DNA of 64,000 bases from Fragum whitleyi (lineage: Eukaryota; Mollusca; Bivalvia; Cardiida; Cardiidae), in contig OX411547.1 in the NCBI GenBank assembly GCA_948146395.1, positions 29,077,114 to 29,141,113 on the forward strand. The letters run 5' to 3'. Every line of letters starts with the position of its first letter. The first letter of the stretch is position 1. Of the stretch, positions 55,974-64,000 are shown piece after piece. A program made the position numbers and the translations under genes. The notes under the pieces were generated by a model. The model searched no databases and was not told where the DNA came from. It saw only the letters and a list, made by a program, of their open reading frames with translations.

Positions 55974-57198
55974 ACAAGAGCCGTCAGAGACGGATTATGC
56001 TCCCCGAATAAGGCATTGTCACAAAAACAAGAGCCATGTTGGAAATGGACATCCCCCGCCAAGAAAGCTTGATAGTAAACTGAAGCCTAATAGATAAAAG
56101 ATTCTATGTACTGTCAAAGATTTGCCTCCTATAAAATCTAAGTAATAAAAAAAAACAAAGGGCAATTACTCCAAAATTATGCAAGCAAGAGTTGTAGTTC
56201 AGGTGTATTGCACTTCTCCTCCATGAGATCTATCCACCCATAAAGATTCAAGTTGATAGCTATTATACTTTAGGAGATATGCTCCAGACAAAATCTAAGT
56301 ATCAAAAATAACAAAGCGCAATAACTCCGAAATTATGGAAGCAAGAGTTGCAGTTCTTGTACACTGCACTTCTCCTCTGTGAGATCTTTCCACCCATAAA
56401 GTTTCAAGTTGATAGCTATTATACTTTAGGAGATATGCTCCAGACATAATCTAAGTATCAAAAAATAACAAAGGGCAATAACTCCAAAATTATGCAAGCA
56501 AGAGTTGTAGTTCTTGTGCACAGCACTTCTCCTCTGTGAGATCTTTCCACCCATAGAGTTTCAAGTTGATAGCTATTATACTTTAGGATATATGCTCTGT
56601 GGTCAGATTGCAAGGACTCAAATAAGGTGTTATCTTATACAGCAAACATAAAGGTAACAAACATTAAACCCCCTTTTTGCATGACATATTTTTAGACACA
56701 AATATCAAATACTTTATGGTAAAGGGCATCTGATTTTCTACTGAAATGTGAAATTTCATCAAATTCTGAGCATGGGACTAGGAGAAATGAAAGAAAAACT
56801 GTATTTTACGCGCTAGCGTACAGGTAACAAACATTTAGCCCCGTTGATATATTTTATTTACGTTAATTTCAAATTGTTTATAGTAAAGGGCATCTGATTT
56901 GCTATTCAAATATGAAATTTCACTAAATTCTGACTGTTAGACTAGGAGAAATTTGGGAAAATCTGTTTTTTACCCTAAGTCCCCTTTTCCCGTGACGAGG
57001 CCTCAAATCCAAAAACTGTCACAGATGCATCATCACTATATCATAGGGAGTTCACATGGTAAGTTTCATTTGACTTGGCCCATGTGTTATGGAGAAATAG
57101 GTGGGGACGGACGGACAGATGGACGGACAGACAGACGGATGGATGGATGGACGGACAGACAAAGCGGCAGCTATATGCTCTCCCTTCGGGGAGCATAA
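55974..57198 (+). mobile_element. HE10: pearl/Helentron-like element, TATGCTCCCCGAA family
   Basis: ACAAGAG is followed by the hairpin CCGTC-AGA-GACGG and TATGCTCCCCGAA at 55996-56008. Its exact reverse complement lies at 57185-57197 in the 3' hairpin, and the copy ends TAA. Core part 1 has units of 156-157 bp (GATAGCTATTATAC at 56255, 56411 and 56568). Core part 2 (about 56650-56975) has two diverged units of about 173 bp starting GGTAACAAACATT. An (ACGG/ACAG)n tract lies at about 57107-57162. A second element head is embedded at about 56028. Confidence 0.8.
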
Positions 57199-57465
57199 CA
57201 ACAACAGGAAGGAAAGACTAAAATCAGTCTGACCTCTCAGTCTATTGTATTTGAAAAATCTTTGAATACGTCAAGAGGAACATTAAAACGGTTTAAACAT
57301 GAGTGTCAGATTTACAATATACTAGAACGTCCCCACAAATTGGGCAGCAGATTATCCCTAAACCAAGACAAGAAAGTGCTGGTTCAGGTGACCTAAAGGA
57401 TCCTTCTGTGTAAATTTAATTGAAATAGGAAATAGGCGTTTGGTTCAAAAGATGTGTATGTACAG

Positions 57466-57566
57466 TCCGATGGCCAGCCCAATGACTAAGTCGGTAGAGC
57501 ACCCGACTTCAAAACTACTGAAGTTAGATTGCATGGGTTTGATTCCAAGGCTGGCACTATAACAAA
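57466..57566 (+). mobile_element. SINE2 tRNA-like head
   Basis: AGTCGGTAGAGCACCCGACTTC (A-box region and anticodon-like stem) and CATGGGTTTGATTCC (B box) precede AGGCTGGCACTATAACAAAC, the start of the SINE2 body. The rest of the body is missing. Confidence 0.6.
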
Positions 57567-57569
57567 CTA

Positions 57570-57905
57570 ATTGAGTAAAAAGGGCCATGACTAACAATTA
57601 TGCTTTCAGAGTTATCCTCCTTGACAGTCTGGATAGTCCTTGCGACAGGTTCGTGAAGATATGTTCAAAAATAGACATATAGCCAAGGTTAAAGTTACGC
57701 CTTCACTGAAAATAAAGCTCACGTAACAGGGGCATAACTCTAACAATCATTCTTGCAGTTATCCTCCTTGACAGTCTGGATAAGTCTCGTGATGGTCATC
57801 ACACATGCAAAGTGTCATGAAGATATCTTTGATAAGAGTTTATGGCAAAGATAAAAGTTTAAGTAAAAATTTACGCCTACGCCAACACCAAGGCCAATGC
57901 AACGG
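57570..57905 (+). repeat. Two tandem units of about 147 bp, HE-like core
   Basis: GTTATCCTCCTTGACAGTCTGG occurs at 57611 and 57758. Phrases such as GTGTCATGAAGATAT and GGTTCGTGAAGATATG recall the shared HE core phrase. No HE ends or tetranucleotide tract were found, so this may be a headless remnant. Confidence 0.5.
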
Positions 57906-58066
57906 ACCTAAATGTGACGACAATACCCAGATTTTTTTTCCCCAAAACAGCCAAGCTAAAAATGATTAAACTACCACAATATGCTGATGGTCATTGTGAA
58001 AAAGAATTACAAAACTACTCTCATGAATTAAACAAAAAAAGTATTTTCACCTTCTCTTTACATACC

Positions 58067-59288
58067 CTTGTCATGCTGAACCTGGAATATTTCTGCTTTG
58101 GTAGGAGGTATAGACAAAGATCAGCCTGCACATATGTGCAGTCAGATATTGGTCTACACCACCTGTTTGTCCCCTTTCAAGGCAGAGTTGTTCATTAATT
58201 TTCAACAAGAGTGCCATCGTCACAAAATACGCCACCACTTTGCTGCTGTTTCACAATAATAATTGTAGACACTACTTATTTTGACAAAACCAAATTAAAA
58301 ATGACCAAGTTTCATTTAAATAAAGACAAAAAGTAAGAAGGAGTTGCGTTCAAAAAGCTGCAATTTCAATAAGCCCTAGATACTAAGTTTTAAGGGGGCA
58401 TAATTAAGGGGAAAATTAATGAGCCATAAAATCCTTACTTCATGCTCATCCATCAATTTCAGTTATAACATCCACCAAGTTTAATTTAGATCCAGCCAGA
58501 AACTTAGGAAGAGTTGCATTCACAAGGCTGCAATTTCAATAAGCCCCAGAGACTAAATTTTCAGGGGGCATAACTGAGGCAATAAGCCCAAGAGACTAAG
58601 TTTTTAAGGGGCGTAACTCAGGCAAAAATCAACGAACCATAAAATCCTTCCTTCATGCACATCTACCAATTGAGGTGTTAACATTGACCAAGTTTCAAGA
58701 AGATCCAGCCAGAAACTTAGGAGGAGTTGCGTTGACAAGAAAAGTGGACCCAGAGACTAAGTTTAAAGGGGCATAACTCAGGCAAAAATCAACGAACCAT
58801 AAAATCCTTACTTCATGCACATCTACCAATTGAGGTGATAACATTGACCAAGTTTCAAGAAGATCCAGCCAGAAACTTAGGAGGAGTTGCGTTGACAAGA
58901 AAAGTGGACCCAGAGACTTAGTTATTAAGGGGCATAACTCAGGCAAAAATCAACGAACCATAAAATCCTTCCTTCATGCACATCTACCAATTGAGGTGAT
59001 AACATTGACCAAGTTTCAAGAAGATCCAGCCAGAAACTTAGGAGGAGTTGCGTTGACAAGAAAAGTGGACGGACGTACGGACGGATGGACGGATGGATGG
59101 ACAGACGGATGGACGGACGGATGGACAGACGGACGGACAGACGGAGAAGATGACGCCAATATACGTCCGCCTCTGGCGGCGTATTATAAAAAGGGAAATT
59201 GCCCAACACCCTTGGATTTTAGGGCTTTCAGTACTTTGATATGAGTGCCATTTTGAAAGGGGATTTTAATTAGCATGACAAGGGTTAA
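58067..59288 (+). mobile_element. PBa MITE interrupted by HE11
   Basis: The left half (58067-58204: CCCTTGTCATGCTGAACCTG to TTCATTAATTTTC) and the right half (59190-59288: AAGGGAAATTGCCC to AGCATGACAAGGGTTAA) align with unbroken copies at 24590 and 16190. The left TTAA is mutated and the right one is intact. Confidence 0.8.
58205..59189 (+). mobile_element. HE11: pearl/Helentron-like element, AATACGCC family
   Basis: ACAAG is followed by a weak hairpin around GTGCC-ATC-GTCAC. AATACGCC at 58226-58233 is answered by GGCGTATT at 59178-59185 in the 3' hairpin (ATACGTCCGCC-TCT-GGCGGCGTAT). Core anchors GATCCAGCCAGAAACTTAGG lie at 58489, 58702, 58862 and 59023. The spacing is 213 bp, then 160 and 161; the first spacing includes a partial duplication of about 50 bp. 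(ACGG/ATGG)n lies at about 59066-59146. Confidence 0.85.
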
Positions 59289-59570
59289 TTGAAATATGTC
59301 TCTTAAACTCTGTATTAAGAAAGTAAAGAGTTGCCAATAAATTTTGAAATAATTATTTTCCATAAAGGGTGTAGACTGTCTGTGTTCACTAGTCCGTAAA
59401 TTATTTGAATATTTTACTATAATTAACCGCCTTTTGAAATTCTGTAGGACGGATTTTTTTTTCTTTCGTTTTTTAATATGAATATGGATTGACATGCAGT
59501 AACCATGGTTATAAAATCTCATATCAGTCTGAAACGGCACATAATTTCTTATACACTTAGCAACTATTTA

Positions 59571-59876
59571 AGACATGTACCTTATTTCTCCTGATAAATG
59601 CTGCAAGGAGCTATACATAACATGGTCAGGGAGCCTTTATTTAGTATGCATTTTCTGATTCATTAATCGATATATTTTAGGTCCTTTCCCCTTTAATTTG
59701 AGTTGAATTTCCTCTAAACAATTATATAAATGATTTTATAGAGGAGATTCATCTCAAATAAGAGAAGGCTAAAAGAAATCCTAAAATTTAGGCATTTGAA
59801 GTGGATTTTCTAAGTAAAAAAAATCAGGGGTGCTACTATTAGGGTGGGCGCTATTACTAGAGGAAATACAGTATAT
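59571..59876 (+). mobile_element. MC MITE, uninterrupted copy
   Basis: TTATTTCTCCTGATAAATGC opens and GGGCGCTATTACTAGAGGAA closes, with AATACAGTAT following. It serves as the empty-site reference for HE5. Confidence 0.65.
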
Positions 59877-59885
59877 CATGGCTCA

Positions 59886-59948
59886 GTGCAAAACAGTTGT
59901 AACTGCCTATACGTTTATAGGCAGTTACAACTGTTTTGCACTAAGCCC
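59886..59948. repeat. hpJ palindrome, best copy
   Basis: AGTGCAAAACAGTTGTAACTGCC is an exact inverse of GGCAGTTACAACTGTTTTGCACT, with loop TATACGTTTATA that is itself partly paired. Confidence 0.85.
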
Positions 59949-60131
59949 AGTGTCTATTCTAGGATTCGAAAAGTAAGGGGAAATATTGTTAAATATCGTC
60001 AATATCAATAAAAAGATGTAAACTTATGCTCTTTCTCCATGTAGAAAAATCCATCCTCACATTCCAGAACAAGGTCATTTTTCAAAAGCGTGTGCTAAAA
60101 TGCGTAATCTCCCCTCCTAGAATGGACACTG
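59948..60131. mobile_element. CAGTGTC-end MITE (184 bp)
   Basis: CAGTGTCTATTCTAGGATTCG opens and CCTCCTAGAATGGACACTG closes, with about 17-bp arms. A half copy lies near 30646. It directly abuts the hpJ palindrome. Confidence 0.6.
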
Positions 60132-60509
60132 AGAGCCATTGATATGAGCAGGCTAATCTTAAGTCTGAAAAGACTGCTTTCAAACTTGAATATTGTGGAG
60201 AAAACTTGAGTCAGATGTGCGGGCTGATCTTAGTCTACAACAACTGCTTTCTACTTACTTCTAATTGCGGAGAAAACTTGAGCTGGGCTGATTGAAGCTT
60301 CCAAAATTTCCTATGTAAAACGTCATCAAATGCTCTTGATTACAGTTTTAATAAAATTTCATAAACCAATACTTTGAAGTACAATATTGCACTAGTTTTT
60401 GGACTTAAAATTATTCAAGATATGGCACTTAAAACAGTATAATTATTCCTTAACAAGGAGCGCCAATTAGAACTAGATCAGTCACAAAGCAGAATAATAC
60501 CCCCCACCG

Positions 60510-60580
60510 ACACCTTGTCCCAGTTCTGTAAGCCATTTTCAGGCAAAGTTTAATTGTGACCTTGACCTTTGACCTTCCTG
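60510..60580 (+). repeat. Dispersed repeat with TGACCTTGACCTTTGACCTT, second copy
   Basis: CCCAGTTCTGTAAGCC, CAAAGTTTAATTGTGACC and the nuclear-receptor-like motif match 13232-13312. PBa-like scraps lie at about 60135-60290. Confidence 0.5.
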
Positions 60581-60909
60581 ATGCAAAAACAATATGGCAC
60601 CTGTATGCAAAGATTCACGATTCTATGTCAATAATCTTTGTTCTTGAGTTAAAGTCTGAGAGGAAAAAGGTCCCTAGACTGTTGGACAGACAACTGGGAT
60701 GAAACCAAGCACCCTCTTCTTTGTAGTTAGGCGGTACAATGAAAAATAACTGAATAGCGCAACAAGGAAACACTGAATACAAAACATTGTAGATTTTTTC
60801 TTCCAAAATCTTGAAACTACGGCAATGAAAACAAGCTACTTTTACCTAAGCCTACCAAAGGTTCATCATGACAAGGGTTGAATTTACCTAAGCTGAGCTC
60901 CATCTAATA

Positions 60910-61155
60910 TTAGCCCTTGTCATGCTGAATAAATTTCGGCTAAAAGTTGGAATCAAAATCAAAGGGCAAAAAGCACTGAAAGTTCCAACTCTAGGTCACT
61001 TTTTATTTGAAAAACTAAAGCTATTGACAATTCTGGTTTGAAAACGAGAAACAGGTGATGTAGACTAACCTCAGACTGCACATATGTGCAGACTGATGTT
61101 TGTCTATAGCTCCTGCAAAAACAGGAATATTCCAGGTTCAGCATGACCAGGGTTA
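60910..61155 (-). mobile_element. PBa MITE, reverse copy
   Basis: TTAGCCCTTGTCATGCTGAA opens and TTCAGCATGACCAGGGTTAA closes. CTGCACATATGTGCAG lies inside. Confidence 0.8.
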
Positions 61156-61645
61156 ATATTTCTTATTCAGCAATCCAACAAAATGAGGCAGCAAAAATTG
61201 CGCCACTGGCCGTTGGAAGCACGGAATCAAAGGATCATCCATCAAAAGACGTGTTAAGAAATATTTCGCCTCTTCCCGTCGGAAGGCAAAAATGACTAAT
61301 TTTAACCAGTGGCAGACTGCCCAATGCCTAAACCAATATTGATCGTCTTAGGCCTGATAAAGCCTCTAAGACTGGAATTTAATCTTTTCATGTCTAGACG
61401 CTCAAAATACTTCTGTCATTGCCTTTTTTTGGTGTAACTCTCATAATTTGACCAACTTTGTTTAAGAGATGAAGAAAAAAAATATAAAAGAAATTAATCT
61501 GTATGAATACATGAAGCACGTTCAACAATTTTTTTCAATCTTTGTCATGCTGAATTAAAACTTCAGCAAAGTTGCATTAAATGAAAGTGCTGAATCAAAT
61601 AGCAAGTCAGTAGTTTTTTTGAATTATGATATTCTATTATTGTGG
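61156..61645. other. Mostly unassigned; one PBa arm scrap
   Basis: TTTGTCATGCTGAATTAAAAC near 61541 is a PBa-like arm. Nothing else was recognised. Confidence 0.35.
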
Positions 61646-61649
61646 CTGC

Positions 61650-61820
61650 ATTGCTGGCCTAGTGGTATATGCATTCCACCCGTGACCTGGAGTTCCTTGG
61701 TTTGAGCCCCACTGTTGCTGGGATGTGTTTATAAGCATAACACTTAAAAGATCACCCACCTGTAGATTTGACTTATTCATGAATTTGTGATTGGCCGACT
61801 CAAAAAAATGTGCCAGATTT
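61650..61820 (+). mobile_element. SINE4: tRNA-derived SINE
   Basis: TGGCCTAGTGGTATATGCA (A-box region) and TTGGTTTGAGCCCC (B box) are correctly spaced. A body with GATCACCCACCTG and TTCATGAATTTGTGATTGG follows. Poor acceptor-stem pairing argues against a functional tRNA. Confidence 0.55.
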
Positions 61821-62024
61821 TATTAAGTCATTAGTCTATTGCAGGAGAAGACAACTTAATTTTAAGGCCAGATATTCAAAACCAAAATGACTTTCACCTG
61901 CAGCAATAACAGATTTATTTGGCTTTTCTTGATTTGCTTTAAACTTATTTATTTTACACCGTTTGGGAAACAAGTTCTTTCAACTTAAGATTAATTCGTC
62001 TCCATTCTGCTTCCGAGAAAATTC

Positions 62025-62155
62025 ACCAGTACTCGGGCCGAATGTGTGGGCCAATGAAAGAGCCAAAATTGATAGCCGCTCCAGGGAATCGAACTCAGGA
62101 CCTTTGGGTCAAGAGGCCGACGCTCTACCTCTAGACCACAGACACCACACCACTT
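62025..62155 (-). mobile_element. SINE3: tRNA-derived SINE head
   Basis: On the minus strand, GTCTAGAGGTAGAGCGTCGG and GAGTTCGATTCCC are well-kept A- and B-box regions. They are followed by a body also found at 12818-12855. A 5' tRNA-like fold without a matching acceptor stem marks it as a SINE. Confidence 0.6.
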
Positions 62156-62289
62156 TTCTTAATTCTCCTTTAGAGGAAGAGCTTTTAATTCTACTTTATT
62201 TTTAAATCCATAATTATACGAGTTATGGTCTACACGAAATTTCATCTTGACCTTGAGTGAAAGGCTGTATGTGTGGATTTCCATTTATT

Positions 62290-62489
62290 TATCGTCACTA
62301 CCGAAGCAAAACCCAAATGAGTGAAGCCCGCAGAAGACAGCTCGTTTTACGGGGATAGTGCAAGGTTACATGACAAAACTGCTGAGATCCACCATAGTTC
62401 TTTAACATGCATGATGTTAAGTACTGTCTCACCTGACTTCAGTTTAATATCTCATGCAAAAGACAATTAGTTTGTTAGTGTGCCAGCCC
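62290..62489 (-). mobile_element. SINE2 body, reverse
   Basis: TCACTACCGAAGCAAAACC, GAGATCCACCATAGTTCTTT, ATGCAAAAGACAATTAGTTTG and GTGTGCCAGCCCGG give the SINE2 body in reverse order. The tRNA-like head is missing where SINE1 begins. Confidence 0.6.
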
Positions 62490-62650
62490 GGAAATCGATT
62501 GATTGATTGATTGATTGATTGAATGGCATTTGACGCCGCTATTAGCATTTTTTTCAGTTATATGGCAGCGGGTGGAGCACCTAACAATGGATTCCTGGTA
62601 TTTCTCTCACCAGTACGACCATCACATCCTTTCATAGCCTCCAACCCACG
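62490..62650 (-). mobile_element. SINE1, reverse, with (ATTG)n tail
   Basis: The tail GATTGATTGATTGATTGA at 62499 is the reverse of the SINE1 (TCAA)n end. CACCTAACAATGGATTCCTGG and CACCAGTACGACCATCACATCC follow, up to CATAGCCTCC. Confidence 0.7.
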
Positions 62651-62992
62651 TGGTCGAACTTCAATGGTTTTGAAGCCCAGTGCTAACTTAGCTTAGCTAA
62701 TCAGGCTGACAAAAAAAAGGCTGTACAAAAAAAGTCAAAAGTTTGTTTGTTTGCTGTTGTGTCAGCAAAGTTATTGAACAGCAAAAAAATGTTAGCCCTT
62801 AAATTTTCAAAAATATAAAATATATGGACCCTCAATCATTATCCTCATTATGTATTGAATTATGAAACCTTCCAAAATGTTGTTTTCCAGTAAAGGGTTA
62901 ATGTCTTCTTTTGAGAATTTCATTGATTGTCAAAGTAGAGGGTTACATTTGTGCATTAATCAATGCCATATTTTGTCCAACACAAATAATCC

Positions 62993-63180
62993 TGGGGCCA
63001 GTTTCATCAAAACATTTAAGACGTTATTTTGTCTTACTGGTGACTTTCGAAACAGATACAACAAGAATCACTTAACATAGGTATTGGTAGACTGGTGATA
63101 CGTGATTTGTGTCCTAAATATGTGGTAAGTCATCGGTGAGACAAAAATACGTCTTAAATGTTTTGATGAAACTGGCCCCA
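62993..63180. mobile_element. GGGGCCAGTTTCATC-end MITE (about 188 bp)
   Basis: CTGGGGCCAGTTTCATCAAAAC..AAGACG opens and CGTCTTAAATG..GATGAAACTGGCCCCAG closes, with arms of roughly 50 bp. TAATC flanks both sides, so a duplication of 5-6 bp is possible. Confidence 0.7.
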
Positions 63181-63355
63181 GTAATCCAGTAATTTGTCTG
63201 GTATTTCAGGCCTCAGGGGGGAAGAGGGGTGTGTCAGGATTACCTCCCTTCCCCTATTTCTTGGAAAATATCGAAAACAGATAACGAGAAACCTTTACTG
63301 CATTATCTCTGGAAGGGTGATGAAGATTACCAATATTCTTTCATTTCTCAACCAA

Positions 63356-63424
63356 ACCTTATATTGTGGGTACTCATTGAAATTGTCTTGACAAGACAAT
63401 TCCAATGAGTACCTTCAACATAGG
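63356..63424. repeat. hpK palindrome
   Basis: TATTGTGGGTACTCATTGAAAT..GTCTTG mirrors CAAGAC..ATTCCAATGAGTACC with a few mismatches. Confidence 0.7.
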
Positions 63425-64000
63425 GTATTATTCTGCTTAGTCTTATAGTAATGGGCTGATTAATCAAATCTATAATTGATTATCGATTGGTTCGGGCTTC
63501 CAATTGCAAAAGCCAAATTAGAAATTTTGCAATTAGTTTCTTACATGTAAATGACAGGCATGATTGTTTAAAACTGACCTCAGTAATGGTAGAAAATTCT
63601 ACATAATTGGTATTCCGGCAAAAAAGTCTTAAATAAGCTTCATATTTCATTCATGAAAGGACAATACTTGAATAATTTCTAAGAAACTGACCATTCTTTT
63701 GATCATTAGTTGATTTACTGTTCAGACTACAAACCTTTAATTGATTATGATTTTAAACCAATCCCCAACACTTAAAAATAATTAATGAAAAATGATTTTT
63801 TGATTCATTCATCAATTTCTTTTAAATTGTAATCTCTGCCAGTCCAACTCAAGTACAGAATAATCTAATTATTTATCTGTCAAGTGGACCAGACTATGGG
63901 CAATGAACATTTGGATTTTTCATTAACCATTAAATCTACAAAACAATTTTTAGAATTTAAAAACTACCATCATTTCTCCCTTTCCAAATAATTTCAAAAT
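63425..64000. other. Unassigned AT-rich sequence
   Basis: AATTGATTATCGATTGG and similar low-complexity words occur. No gene or repeat family was recognised. Confidence 0.35.

Noticed and set aside
62025..62155. Functional tRNA gene
   Set aside because: A and B boxes are present but the acceptor arms do not pair, and the sequence continues into a SINE body. The same holds at 61650, 57466 and 50468.

Overview
This 64 kb window looks like gene-poor, intron-less or intergenic DNA from an animal nuclear genome. It is most likely a bivalve mollusc. The repeats share the anatomy of bivalve 'pearl'-type elements, with roughly 160-bp tandem cores, (ACRG)n tetranucleotides and terminal hairpins. tRNA-derived SINEs and TTAA-flanked MITEs are also abundant. 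The species cannot be fixed from the sequence alone. The DNA is AT-rich, no host gene is recognisable on either strand, and nearly all open frames are short or are translations of simple repeats. The only clear protein-coding remnant is the C-terminal part of a non-LTR retrotransposon reverse transcriptase (54585-55355, minus).

Names used below. HE1-HE11 are elements with one shared plan: ACAAG start, 5' hairpin, subterminal motif, roughly 160-bp core repeats, (ACRG)n, 3' hairpin, TAA end. They are probably Helentron-like/pearl non-autonomous elements. PBa and PBb are MITEs bounded by TTAA-CCCTT, i.e. piggyBac-type. hATg and hATn are MITEs with CAGGG-type ends. MTh and MTi are other inverted-repeat MITEs. 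MC is a MITE with ends related to CCGTATTTC. hpJ, hpK and hpB are 50-65 bp near-perfect palindromes. LCt is a TTCTAGAA/TTCAAGAA palindrome cluster. NRr is a family carrying TGACCTTGACC motifs. SINE1-4 are tRNA-derived SINEs.

Layout. 0-4.4 kb: two abutting HE elements (HE1, HE2), then a SINE split by a hATg MITE. 4.8-7.6 kb: MITE and SINE fragments and HE3. 7.6-13 kb: mostly unassigned, with a paired CRE motif and two inverted-repeat elements, one of them hAT-like. 13-22 kb: degenerate tandem repeats, SINE1 copies, a pogo/Tigger-like element and a roughly 145-bp tandem array. 22-30 kb: PBa/PBb, a 1.1-kb inverted-repeat element, HE4, a 51-bp poly-G and HE5 nested in MC. 30-46 kb: dense MITEs and palindromes, HE6-HE8, a hAT element with a perfect 8-bp duplication and a (ATGG)n array. 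47-51 kb: HE9, then a four-level nest. 51-55.7 kb: palindromes and the LINE fragment. 56-60 kb: HE10, and HE11 nested in PBa. 60-64 kb: SINE-rich tail.

The most interesting material is the HE system. At least nine intact or near-intact copies, in six terminal families, share one grammar, and in each family a 5' motif is complementary to the 3' hairpin arm. Their cores differ yet look like descendants of one ancestral roughly 160-bp unit. Two nested insertions with uninterrupted paralogous copies suggest insertion without target duplication, and two copies (HE1/HE2) abut head to tail. All repeat assignments were made by eye.
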